In this document: positions 45,748-53,960 of the stretch, piece after piece | Layout of the letters: each line of letters begins with the position of its first letter | Position numbering within the stretch: the first letter of the stretch is position 1 | DNA from: Portibacter marinus | GTDB taxonomy: Bacteria > Bacteroidota > Bacteroidia > Chitinophagales > Saprospiraceae | Reading direction: 5' to 3' | Length of the DNA: 64,000 nucleotides | NCBI RefSeq assembly: GCF_021533195.1 | Contig: NZ_JAJNKB010000003.1 | Coordinates: 186,001 to 250,000, forward strand | Position numbers and translations under genes: made by a program | Notes under the pieces: generated by a model | Database searches by the model: none | What the model saw: the letters and a program-made list of their open reading frames with translations, nothing else | Told to the model about the DNA's origin: nothing

Positions 45748-46200
45748 ATGAATATATTCGAAGCGATTAGAAAAGACCATGATATCCAGCGAGGATTAGC
45801 TGATAAATTGGTTGAAACATCAGGTGATTCTAAAACGAGAAAAATTACGTGGGAAGCTCTTAAACATGAACTACAAGTTCATGCAGATGCAGAAGAACGT
45901 TATTTTTACGTTCCATTGATCGAAAAAGACATGACACAGGAGCATGCCCGACACGGTGTTGCTGAACACCACGAAATGGATGAGCTCATAGAAAAATTAG
46001 AGGAAACAGACATGTCCTCACCTGCATGGTTGAGTACTGCTAAGAAATTAAGAGAAAAAGTTTTCCATCATTTGGAAGATGAAGAACATACTTTTTTTCA
46101 GCTTGCCGGAAAAGTATTGACAGAAAAAGAGAAGACAGATTTGCAGACAAAGTATCGAAAGCATATGAGCGAAGAAGATGCTGGCATAAAAAAAGGGTAA
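45748..46200 (+). CDS. Hemerythrin-domain protein
   Basis: The product (about 150 residues) is a four-helix bundle with the non-haem diiron pattern of hemerythrin/HHE proteins: IRKDHDIQRGLADKL, KHELQVHADAEERYFYVPLI, GVAEHHEMDELI and VFHHLEDEEHTFF. Five or more His and the carboxylates are in place. Relatives bind O2 or repair iron-sulfur centres, often under nitrosative stress. I use the ATG at 45748; the open frame to 45736 starts with TTG. It follows the micro-lipoprotein by one base. Confidence 0.85.
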   Translation: MNIFEAIRKDHDIQRGLADKLVETSGDSKTRKITWEALKHELQVHADAEERYFYVPLIEKDMTQEHARHGVAEHHEMDELIEKLEETDMSSPAWLSTAKKLREKVFHHLEDEEHTFFQLAGKVLTEKEKTDLQTKYRKHMSEEDAGIKKG

Positions 46201-46311
46201 GTCATCAAACAATATCTGTCCGTATTTAGTAAGGCACTGCAATGCCGTAAAGACTTTTAAATCGAGGTTTGCCATTGCTAATATTCCTCGATCTGAATCA
46301 CAAAGACAGAA

Positions 46312-46515
46312 ATGAGATTTTATTTTTTTATAGCAGTACTATTTACTGCTTTTTCATGTAATGAAGGCGATCAATTAACGAAGCAAGAAGTAGCCGACAA
46401 TTATTCCGGTGATGCAAATGTCACTGATGTATACATAGTGGATACTACTGGTGAAAATATAGTTAAAGACACCTTACCAGTAATCATTGAAACGGCGAAG
46501 AGAATTGAAAACTAA
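46312..46515 (+). CDS. Micro-lipoprotein with C-terminal KDTLPVI motif (copy 2)
   Basis: The 67-residue product has a lipoprotein signal (FIAVLFTAFSCNEGDQL) and a polar tail ending VKDTLPVIIETAKRIEN, matching copy 1 at KDTLPVI and at the terminal I-[DE]-N. Between lipobox and motif the two copies do not align well. It lies between the hemerythrin and nitroreductase genes. The function is unknown; the shared tail suggests a common binding partner in the envelope. Confidence 0.65.
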   Translation: MRFYFFIAVLFTAFSCNEGDQLTKQEVADNYSGDANVTDVYIVDTTGENIVKDTLPVIIETAKRIEN

Positions 46516-46562
46516 TTTTCACTAAGCTGGTTTAAATGGTTTATCGCTTAAACAAAATTTAA

Positions 46563-47150
46563 ATGAACAGCAAAACAGCAAACAGTAAATACGACCTGGT
46601 GACGGAAATCGAAAATAGATGGAGTCCCAGGTCTTTTTCGTCTGAGACCATTTCAGATGAAGAAATGATGAAATTATTTGACGCCGCCAGGTGGGCAGCC
46701 AGTTCCAACAATTATCAACCATGGCGTTTCATGTGGGCCAGAAAGGGTACGGAAACATGGGATAAAATTTTTAATTGCCTTAGTGATTTTAATCAAAAGT
46801 GGGTCAATAATGCCACTATTCTGATCTTGACTGCCTATAAGGAGCAATTTGATAATGGCAAGGAAAACTTTCATGCTTTGCATGATTTAGGATTAGCGGT
46901 AGGGAATATGTCTATACAGGCTCAATCCCAGGGTATAGCTTTGCATCAAATGGCTGGAGTGGACTGGAAAAAAGCACATGAAGTATTTGAGATTCCGGAT
47001 GGTTATCATATTACTACAGCTATCGCTGTAGGTTTATATGGTGGAGACCCTTCAGTTCTTCCGGAAGATCTTGCTGAAACAGAAACCAAAGAGAGAAGCA
47101 GAAAAGATTTATCTCAGATTGTCAAAGAAAACACTTTCAGTTTCTTGTAG
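46563..47150 (+). CDS. Nitroreductase-family flavoenzyme
   Basis: The 195-residue product has the FMN-binding nitroreductase fold: RWSPRSFSSETISDEEMMKL at the start, ARWAASSNNYQPWRFMWA for the flavin phosphate, then HDLGLAVGNMSIQAQSQGI and GYHITTAIAVGLYGG. It is a typical short single-domain member, active as a dimer. Substrates can be nitro compounds, quinones or other electrophiles. The setting beside an Old Yellow Enzyme and hemerythrin fits a redox-stress group. It has no signal peptide. Confidence 0.85.
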   Translation: MNSKTANSKYDLVTEIENRWSPRSFSSETISDEEMMKLFDAARWAASSNNYQPWRFMWARKGTETWDKIFNCLSDFNQKWVNNATILILTAYKEQFDNGKENFHALHDLGLAVGNMSIQAQSQGIALHQMAGVDWKKAHEVFEIPDGYHITTAIAVGLYGGDPSVLPEDLAETETKERSRKDLSQIVKENTFSFL

Positions 47151-47303
47151 CATTTTTGACTGCTAGACCATGATCACATGCCTGTATTCTTATTTTGAAC
47201 ATCCAAAAATATGATCTGTAATAGCCAGAATCATCGAACATATCATTGTTTCTTGAGTATGATCAATAGAATAAGTTATTAATTAATAAAAAAAATAAAA
47301 ATT

Positions 47304-47750
47304 ATGAATGAGTCAAAAATAATAGATGGATTGAATGACCTGCTAGCGAAGAATTACGACGCTGAAAAAGGTTTTATGAAGGCAGCTGACGAAACTGAAA
47401 ATCGTGTTTTAGCTGCTTTGTATAGAGAAAAAGCAAGTCAAAGATATACTTTCGGTCACCAAATCAAAGACATTTTGAGAGAAATGGGTGGTGAAATCGA
47501 CAAAGGTACAAGTACCCTTGGAGACATGCACAGAGCGTGGATGAACTTCAAAAAATTCTTTTCATTTGATAAGGAAGAAGCTATTTTAGAGGAAATAGAG
47601 AATGGTGAAGAAGCGGCAGTAAAAGAATACAACGAGTTTCTTGAAATCAGCGATTTGCCTCATTCTATCAGAAGAATTATTACTGCACAAAGAAATGCTA
47701 TCCAGAAGACTTTGGACAAAGTGGAGCAGTTAGAAGAAACATACGATTAA
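47304..47750 (+). CDS. PA2169/DUF2383-type four-helix-bundle protein
   Basis: The 148-residue product is all-helical with the ferritin-like DUF2383 pattern: LNDLLAKNYDAEKGFMKAAD, then NRVLAALYREKASQRYTFGH, then EMGGEIDKGTSTLGDMHRAW and an acidic C-terminal helix. Metal binding is possible but not shown, and members are often stress-induced. A strong terminator follows at 47772, so it ends its transcript. Confidence 0.85.
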   Translation: MNESKIIDGLNDLLAKNYDAEKGFMKAADETENRVLAALYREKASQRYTFGHQIKDILREMGGEIDKGTSTLGDMHRAWMNFKKFFSFDKEEAILEEIENGEEAAVKEYNEFLEISDLPHSIRRIITAQRNAIQKTLDKVEQLEETYD

Positions 47751-47771
47751 TTGTAGTATAACCTAATTACG

Positions 47772-47803
47772 AGCCTCGATGCGTTGCATCGGGGCTTTTT
47801 TTA
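47772..47803 (+). terminator. Rho-independent terminator
   Basis: An 11-bp stem (AGCCTCGATGC at 47772-47782 and GCATCGGGGCT at 47786-47796, one G-T pair) with a GTT loop is followed by a run of T. It lies 21 bases after the DUF2383 stop and before the flavin reductase gene, separating the two transcripts. Confidence 0.9.
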
Positions 47804-47845
47804 TTGATCTGACAAACAAAAGAACAATTATCTACTTCTTTAAGT

Positions 47846-49195
47846 ATGAAAATAAAAGATATGTCATCATTTGATATTATAGTGATTGGTAGTGGTCCTG
47901 CAGGCTCTACTGTGGCTAAAAAATGTGCTACAAAAGGTAAGAAAATAGCTATCGTTGATGTGCTATTTGGTGGCACTTGCGCTTTAAGGGGCTGCACACC
48001 TAAAAAGGCCATGGAATCTGTTACTTCTACTTTTTGGGAAACACGTGATTTTACGGGGTATGGCTTTAAAAAGACGCCTCCATTCATAGATTGGCATGAT
48101 CTGATGGCACACAAGGCAAAATTCACTTCTACAGTTCCGGCTCAAACGAAAAGTGATTTTGAGGAGCGTGGAATAACTGCGATAGAGGGCAAAGCTTCAT
48201 TTCTGGATAAAAAAACACTGCTAGTTGATGGAAAAGAATATAGCGCTGACCTTTATGTAATCGCAACTGGAGCTACACCCAGGACACCACCTTTTCCAGG
48301 TGCTGAACACATGATAACATCAGACGATTTCTTTGAACTGGATCATTTACCAAAAAAGGTAGCTATTGTAGGAGGTGGATATGTGGGTTTTGAGCTATCA
48401 CACATTATGGCAGCTTGCGGCTCGGAAGTGACCATTTTAAGTGATGAAGAAATGCCACTAACCGTCTTCGAAGAAGATTTGGTTAGAAAATTAATTCAGG
48501 CCACGCTACATAAAGGCATTGAAGTCAAGCTCGGATTCAAGGTTAGCGGCATTTCCAGGGAAAATGATTCATATCTCGTTAAAGCCAGTAGATCTTCAAT
48601 TACGGACTACGAATTGGAGGCTGATCTGGTTCTCAATGCCACTGGAAGAATTCCTGCTGTGTCAGATTTAAATCTGGAAAATGTACCCTTGGAACTTAAT
48701 GAAAACCAAGGAATTAAAGTAGATCGTTTTTTATTTGCTGAAGGTCACGAGCACATCATGGCCATAGGGGATGTTTCCGCCAACTTACCCTTTACTGAAG
48801 TGGCCAACTATGAGGCAAATCTTGCTGTGCATAATATTTTTGAAAAGAGAAGAAAAAGCGTCGGCTATCATGGAGTACCTATGGTCATCTACACTTATCC
48901 AAAAATGGCAATGGTGGGTTTAAAAACAGAGGAATGTGGCAATATGAATGTCAAAGAAGCATCACTAAGAACATCGTTCATACAGAGAGCTAGAGCTAAT
49001 CAATTTGCAGGCTATAAAACCATAGTCGAAAAATCTACGAAGAAGATCGTTGGTGCACACATCATTGGCTACAATGCAGATGAAGCCATAAACATATTCG
49101 CTTTGGCCATGCAATTAGGTATAACTTGCGATGATTTGAAGAATAGCTTTCTAGCCTATCCTACGGTTATACATGATACTAAATTTCTCGTTTAG
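47846..49195 (+). CDS. Pyridine nucleotide-disulfide oxidoreductase homologue
   Basis: The 449-residue product has the FAD-binding GxGxxG (IIVIGSGPAGSTVA), the redox-active cysteines in GGTCALRGCTPKK (about 45 and 50), the NAD(P)-binding IVGGGYVGFELSHIMAACG and the second FAD motif ATGRIPAVSDL with IMAIGDVS. The dimerisation domain is present, but its usual HPTxxE is AYPTVIHD, so the catalytic histidine is replaced by Tyr. The protein resembles glutathione or mercuric reductases in length. It may act with a different acid-base group or a different partner. An in-frame ATG at 47861 is an alternative start. Confidence 0.8.
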   Translation: MKIKDMSSFDIIVIGSGPAGSTVAKKCATKGKKIAIVDVLFGGTCALRGCTPKKAMESVTSTFWETRDFTGYGFKKTPPFIDWHDLMAHKAKFTSTVPAQTKSDFEERGITAIEGKASFLDKKTLLVDGKEYSADLYVIATGATPRTPPFPGAEHMITSDDFFELDHLPKKVAIVGGGYVGFELSHIMAACGSEVTILSDEEMPLTVFEEDLVRKLIQATLHKGIEVKLGFKVSGISRENDSYLVKASRSSITDYELEADLVLNATGRIPAVSDLNLENVPLELNENQGIKVDRFLFAEGHEHIMAIGDVSANLPFTEVANYEANLAVHNIFEKRRKSVGYHGVPMVIYTYPKMAMVGLKTEECGNMNVKEASLRTSFIQRARANQFAGYKTIVEKSTKKIVGAHIIGYNADEAINIFALAMQLGITCDDLKNSFLAYPTVIHDTKFLV

Positions 49196-49495
49196 TTAAG
49201 GGTGACTTTTGAGTTGCTCTTTCTTCTTAAGCAGTTGTCTCTTTGCCTTCGAAAATGCTTCATTGAAAGCCTTAACGTAATCCATGTCATCACTACTGGC
49301 AAAAATGGTAGGTCCAGGTTTTCTTACTTCAAGATTGGCAAATACCGTTTTATCTGATTCCCCATCATCTAATTTGAAGTACAAATCTACCTGTGTAATT
49401 CCCATTTTATATTCTTCAAGGCTATTGAGCTTTTCATGAATCATTTCGTCAACTACATCACTGATTTTAAACGGACTTTCAATTACTACTTTCAT
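49196..49495 (-). CDS. Short HPF/RaiA-type ribosome-hibernation factor
   Basis: The 99-residue product has the beta-alpha-beta-beta-beta-alpha pattern of hibernation-promoting factor, with VVIESPFKISDVVDEMIHEK, a Phe/Asp-rich VDLYFKLDDGESDKTV and basic C-terminal helices KAKRQLLKKKEQ. It lacks the C-terminal dimerisation domain of long HPF. It would bind the 30S subunit in slow growth. It is convergent with, and touching, the flavin reductase gene. Confidence 0.8.
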   Translation of the reverse strand: MKVVIESPFKISDVVDEMIHEKLNSLEEYKMGITQVDLYFKLDDGESDKTVFANLEVRKPGPTIFASSDDMDYVKAFNEAFSKAKRQLLKKKEQLKSHP

Positions 49496-49590
49496 CTTTC
49501 ACTTATTTTAAATTACAACAGCTGAGAGCATTGGTATGTTCGAAGAAACGATTGAACATTTCACTACTTGCAGCACTTTCTTTCATAAAA

Positions 49591-50112
49591 ATGACTTTAG
49601 ATTATTTTGATAAAGACTTCCACCTTATATTAGAATCAGCCATTGGAACAACAGTCATTATTGGCCTTATTATACTCTACACCAGAATTTTTGGCCTTAA
49701 GAGTTTCAGTAAAATGACCGGCTTTGACTTTATCATCACCATCATTATCGGTAATGTCGCAGCAATGGCGCTTTCAACTGGAAGGCCAGGCCTTTATATG
49801 GGTATGATTATACTGACCTTTGCCTTTGTAATCAACTACCTCATTACTTATTTTCTATTTAAAAGTGAAAAAGTTGAAAGCATTGTAGAAAACAAACCAG
49901 TCTTTTTGATGCGAGACGGAAAAATGAATGAAGAAAACATGAAAAAATGCAAGGTCACGGTTGATGAATTGAGGGGGAAATTGAGAGAGGCCAATGTTCT
50001 GCAACTTCATCAGGCAAAAGCTGTTATTCTAGAAACGACCGGCGATGTCAGTGTTTTGCACTCTGATCAGGATATAGAAATCGATGACTTTATTTTAAAA
50101 GGAATCCAGTAA
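49591..50112 (+). CDS. DUF421 (YetF-like) membrane protein
   Basis: The product (about 173 residues) has three hydrophobic segments, then a cytosolic C-terminal domain. Typical phrases are FSKMTGFDFIITIIIGNVAA, VFLMRDGKMNEENMKKCKV, VDELRGKLREANV and KAVILETTGDVSVL. The ATG at 49591 is preferred; the open frame to 49531 begins with TTG and adds residues without homology. DUF421 proteins are often in stress regulons with unknown activity. It lies just before the polyamine-type operon but 62 bases apart. Confidence 0.85.
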   Translation: MTLDYFDKDFHLILESAIGTTVIIGLIILYTRIFGLKSFSKMTGFDFIITIIIGNVAAMALSTGRPGLYMGMIILTFAFVINYLITYFLFKSEKVESIVENKPVFLMRDGKMNEENMKKCKVTVDELRGKLREANVLQLHQAKAVILETTGDVSVLHSDQDIEIDDFILKGIQ

Positions 50113-50162
50113 TTACAACATTGACCTAAAAAAGCGACGCCCATTTAAAAGAAAAGAAGGAT

Positions 50163-50176
50163 ATTTGCGCGCAAAT
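50163..50176. promoter_or_regulatory. 14-bp perfect palindrome over the polyamine operon start
   Basis: The sequence ATTTGCGCGCAAAT is a perfect palindrome and its last two bases are the first two bases of the decarboxylase ATG. It could be an operator overlapping initiation. It also resembles the -7 region of phylum promoters (a nearby TATTTGCG), which would imply an almost leaderless mRNA. The two readings cannot be separated by eye. Confidence 0.4.
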
Positions 50177-51587
50177 GAAGAACACTTATTTCGATTTAAT
50201 AGACCAAACCTACTACTTTCCTCAGGAAGGTTTTGATTTACGGGATGACTACCTCACTTTCCATGGTATTTCATTGAAGTACTTGATAGAAAAATATGGT
50301 ACACCGTTTAAGATCATGTATTTACCCAGGATTGCGGAACAAATCAGGAAAGCACGAAACCTATTTAATCGTGCGATTCGCAAGCATAAGTACAAGGGAT
50401 CGTATTATTATTGTTACTGTACTAAATGCTGTCATTTTTCGCATATCGTCAAAAAAGCCGTGCAGGAAGGAGTTCATCTGGAAACATCTTCATCTTTTGA
50501 TATAGATTTGATCTATAAGATTTACCATGAAGGGGAGATTACTAAAGACATCATCATCGTTCACAACGGCTATAAAACGGAGGATTATCTGGAAAAGATT
50601 GCCAGACTGAATAGAGATGGTTTCAAGAATTCAATCCTTGTGCTGGATTCTAAATCTGAAATCAAACGGGTAAAGAAATACGCCAGTGATCTGAAAAATC
50701 CGTTAAAATTAGGCATTCGGATGGCCATAGATGAGGAACCACAGTCTGCTTACTATACTTCCAGACTTGGAATACGCGCTGCTGAAATTCTGGATTTTTA
50801 CCGAAATGAAATCGCAGATGATCCATCACTGAGCCTGAAAATGTTCCATTTTTTTGTGGATTCAGGAATTAAAGACAATATGTATTATTGGGGTGAGTTT
50901 CAGAAAGCACTCAAACTCTACGTAGACCTCAAAAGTATTTGTCCAGATTTACGGGCAATCGACCTGGGTGGCGGATTTCCCGTCAGAAACAATCTGGGAT
51001 TTGAATATGACTATGAGTACATTATCAATGAGATTGTAGCCAATATCAAAACAGCCTGTACTGAGGCTGAGATTCCTGATCCGGATATTTTCACTGAATT
51101 TGGGAAATATACGGTAGGTGAAAGTGGAGCTATCATTTTTCAGGTACTCGAGCAAAAACAACAGAATGATGCAGAACTTTGGTATATGGTGGACAATAGT
51201 TTAATGAATACCATTCCGGATGCATGGTCGATATTTGAAAAATTCATTTTACTTCCGGTTAACAAGTGGAAAAATGAATATGCCCGAGTGAGTATTGGGG
51301 GCATCAGCTGTGATCACTCGGATTACTATAACTCCGAAGATCTGAATCAGCAATTATTTCTTCCTAAATACGATTCATCAGACGCAGAACCGCTCTATGT
51401 TGGATTTTTCCACACAGGGGCCTACCAGGACTCCATCAGTGGTTATGGAGGAATCAAACATTGCCTTATACCTGCTCCCAAATTGATCATGATCGATAGA
51501 GACGAAAAAGGAAATTTCGTAGACAGCGTATACAGAAATGAGCAGACGGTAGAAGAAATGTTGGAAATACTTGGATATAATAAGTAG
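50175..51587 (+). CDS. Fold-III PLP-dependent decarboxylase, arginine/diamine type
   Basis: The 470-residue product belongs to the alanine-racemase-fold decarboxylases. The PLP lysine is probably K84 in the odd phrase YYYCYCTKCCHFSHIV, which replaces the usual YAxKAN. The glycine-rich IDLGGGFPVRN fits PLP phosphate binding, and C379 in GISCDHSDYYN matches the conserved active-site cysteine. It is shorter than classic SpeA (about 630 residues). The next gene is an agmatinase-like ureohydrolase, so arginine decarboxylation to agmatine is the best guess. Ornithine, lysine or carboxy-polyamine substrates remain possible. The agmatinase-like gene starts at the base after the stop. Confidence 0.75.
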   Translation: MKNTYFDLIDQTYYFPQEGFDLRDDYLTFHGISLKYLIEKYGTPFKIMYLPRIAEQIRKARNLFNRAIRKHKYKGSYYYCYCTKCCHFSHIVKKAVQEGVHLETSSSFDIDLIYKIYHEGEITKDIIIVHNGYKTEDYLEKIARLNRDGFKNSILVLDSKSEIKRVKKYASDLKNPLKLGIRMAIDEEPQSAYYTSRLGIRAAEILDFYRNEIADDPSLSLKMFHFFVDSGIKDNMYYWGEFQKALKLYVDLKSICPDLRAIDLGGGFPVRNNLGFEYDYEYIINEIVANIKTACTEAEIPDPDIFTEFGKYTVGESGAIIFQVLEQKQQNDAELWYMVDNSLMNTIPDAWSIFEKFILLPVNKWKNEYARVSIGGISCDHSDYYNSEDLNQQLFLPKYDSSDAEPLYVGFFHTGAYQDSISGYGGIKHCLIPAPKLIMIDRDEKGNFVDSVYRNEQTVEEMLEILGYNK

Positions 51588-52439
51588 ATGAATAAAAAAA
51601 CATTTGCGGGTATAGAAAGTCAATTTAGCGGAAAGGACGATTCTGCCATATGGTTGCAATCTATTCCTTACGATGGGACCAGTACCTGGGGAAAGGGCGC
51701 AGACAAGGGATTTGATGCCTTCATGGATGCTGCAGAAAATATGGAGCTTTATGATATCGAAACAGATTCAGAAGTGTATAGGAAAGGCATTCATTTGCTT
51801 AAAAACGCCCCTCCTTTTTCTTCACCGGAGGAAATGTATCAGTGGACTTATGAAAACACACAGGAGCTTCTCTCACATGATAAATTTCTTACTTTTTTCG
51901 GTGGCGAACATAGCATCAGTATAGGCATCATAAAGGCGTTTTACGAACATTTTGAGAATCTTACTGTCCTACAAATTGATGCTCATGCTGATCAACGACC
52001 TACCTATGGTGGTACGCCTTACAATCACGCATGCGCTGTATATGATGCGGGGCGTCATTGCAATTTGTTACAAGTAGGTATTCGATCAATGGACGTTGGA
52101 GAAAAATCATTTATGGTAGACGATAAGACGTGGTATGGTCATGAAATTATTGGTCGCCTGGATTGGATTCCTTCCGTGATTGAGAAAATGACCGATGAAG
52201 TCTATATAACGGTCGATTTGGATGCCTTCGATTCTTCCATTATGCCTGCAACAGGGACCCCAGAGCCCGGAGGTATGACATGGCAACAAGTCATCGAGCT
52301 TCTGCAGAAGACCTTCTCGCGTAAGAATGTAGTTGGCTTCGATATCGTAGAATTAGCGCCCATACCCGGTATGAAAGCACCACAATTTCTGGCAGCCAAA
52401 TTATACTATAAAATGCTCTCTTATAAATTTAAAGGTTAA
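51588..52439 (+). CDS. Agmatinase/arginase-family ureohydrolase
   Basis: The 283-residue product has the full dinuclear Mn set: FFGGEHSISIG, LQIDAHADQRPTY and VYITVDLDAFDSSIMPATG, ending with the family phrase PGGMTWQQVIELL. Agmatinase splits agmatine to putrescine and urea, and the DAHAD and DLDAFD blocks argue for a working enzyme. It starts directly after the decarboxylase stop and ends at the base before the GNAT-nitrilase start, so the genes are contiguous. Agmatinase is more likely than arginase because of context, but this is inference. Confidence 0.85.
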   Translation: MNKKTFAGIESQFSGKDDSAIWLQSIPYDGTSTWGKGADKGFDAFMDAAENMELYDIETDSEVYRKGIHLLKNAPPFSSPEEMYQWTYENTQELLSHDKFLTFFGGEHSISIGIIKAFYEHFENLTVLQIDAHADQRPTYGGTPYNHACAVYDAGRHCNLLQVGIRSMDVGEKSFMVDDKTWYGHEIIGRLDWIPSVIEKMTDEVYITVDLDAFDSSIMPATGTPEPGGMTWQQVIELLQKTFSRKNVVGFDIVELAPIPGMKAPQFLAAKLYYKMLSYKFKG

Positions 52440-53957
52440 ATGGATATCGACAAGGTCAAATTAGATTATCTCAAAACAGAAGATTATAAAGAGCTCAGAA
52501 TTGCGATGAAAGCAGCTTACATCGGTATGCCAGAAGAGGTATGGATGGAAGAAGAAATTCTGAATCTGCTTGAAAAATTTCCAGAAGGTCAAGTCGTCAT
52601 TAGAGTAGATGACAAACTTGCCGGATGTGCCTTATCCATTATTGTGAACCACGAATTGCTGGAATCCACCCACACCTATGATATCATTACAGGTGGAAGT
52701 ACCTTTAATACACATCATTCTGAAGGTGATTTGCTATATGGAATTGATATTTTCATCCGACCGGAGTTCAGGGGATTGCGATTGGGAAGAAGGCTTTATG
52801 ACTACCGAAAAGAGCTTTGTGAGAAGTTGAATCTACGAGGCATTGCTTTCGGCGGTCGGATCCCTAATTATCACAAATATTCGACTGAATTAACCCCTAA
52901 GCAATACATCGAAAAGGTACGATTAAAAGAAATCGAAGATCCTGTTTTGAACTTTCAGATCTCCAATGACTTTCATCCATCGAAAATCTTAAAAGGATAT
53001 CTACCTGAGGATGAGGAGTCTGGAAAGTTTGCCGTACTCATGGAATGGAAAAATATCTATTTCGAAAAACCGCAAACCAAAGCGGCTACTAAAAAAAAGG
53101 TGGTAAGAATAGGTCTGGTGCAATGGCAGATGCGGATTTACAAAGATCTAGAAGAACTGATGCATCAAGCAGAATTTTTCGTGGATTCACTATCAGGTTA
53201 CCGTTCTGACTTTGCTTTATTTCCCGAGTTTTTTATGGCTCCACTTATGGCTTCCTACAATCACTTAAGTGAATCCGATGCCATTAGAGAACTGGCTCAG
53301 CATTCGGAAGAACTGGTCAACAGATTCTCTGAATTAAGCATTTCTTACAATATTAACATCATCACTGGCAGCATGCCTGAAATCGTAGATGGCATGTTAT
53401 ATAACGTAGGATATTTATGCAGAAGAGATGGTACTGTGGCCCGTTATGAGAAATTGCATGTGACACCGGATGAAGGAAAAGTATGGGGTATGCAAGGAGG
53501 AAGTCAGATCAAAGCTTTTGATACAGATTGTGGTAAAATTGGAGTGCTCATTTGCTATGATTGCGAATTTCCGGAAGTAAGTAGGATTTTGGCCAATGAA
53601 GGAATGGATATATTATTTGTACCTTTTTTGACGGACACCCAGAATGGTTACAGCCGAGTTCGAAGTTGTGCGAGAGCCAGAGCGATTGAGAATGAATGCT
53701 ATGTGGCCATAGCGGGTAGTGTCGGCAACCTACCCAAGGTACATAATATGGATATCCAATATGCTCAGTCCATGGTTTTTACCCCCTGCGATTTTGCTTT
53801 CCCTGCCAATGGCATTAAGGCCGAAGCCACTCCCAATACAGAAATGATATTGATTGCTGATGTTGACATAGATTTGCTACGCGAACTACATCAATTCGGA
53901 GCAGTTAGAAATCTTAAAGACAGAAGAACAGATTTGTACAACGTTAATAAAAACTAG
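52440..53957 (+). CDS. GNAT acetyltransferase fused to carbon-nitrogen hydrolase
   Basis: The 505-residue product joins two enzymes. Residues about 1-210 are a GNAT domain with the acetyl-CoA loop IRPEFRGLRLGRRLYD. Residues about 222-500 are a nitrilase-superfamily amidase with Glu263 (FPEFFM), Lys338 (YEKLHVTPDEG) and Cys372 (VLICYDCEFPE), all three catalytic positions present. In plants and bacteria the second family includes N-carbamoylputrescine amidase. The acetyltransferase could modify a polyamine. The fusion and its place between ureohydrolase and deoxyhypusine-synthase-like genes suggest consecutive work on one polyamine product. Confidence 0.85.
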   Translation: MDIDKVKLDYLKTEDYKELRIAMKAAYIGMPEEVWMEEEILNLLEKFPEGQVVIRVDDKLAGCALSIIVNHELLESTHTYDIITGGSTFNTHHSEGDLLYGIDIFIRPEFRGLRLGRRLYDYRKELCEKLNLRGIAFGGRIPNYHKYSTELTPKQYIEKVRLKEIEDPVLNFQISNDFHPSKILKGYLPEDEESGKFAVLMEWKNIYFEKPQTKAATKKKVVRIGLVQWQMRIYKDLEELMHQAEFFVDSLSGYRSDFALFPEFFMAPLMASYNHLSESDAIRELAQHSEELVNRFSELSISYNINIITGSMPEIVDGMLYNVGYLCRRDGTVARYEKLHVTPDEGKVWGMQGGSQIKAFDTDCGKIGVLICYDCEFPEVSRILANEGMDILFVPFLTDTQNGYSRVRSCARARAIENECYVAIAGSVGNLPKVHNMDIQYAQSMVFTPCDFAFPANGIKAEATPNTEMILIADVDIDLLRELHQFGAVRNLKDRRTDLYNVNKN

Positions 53958-53960
53958 ATT

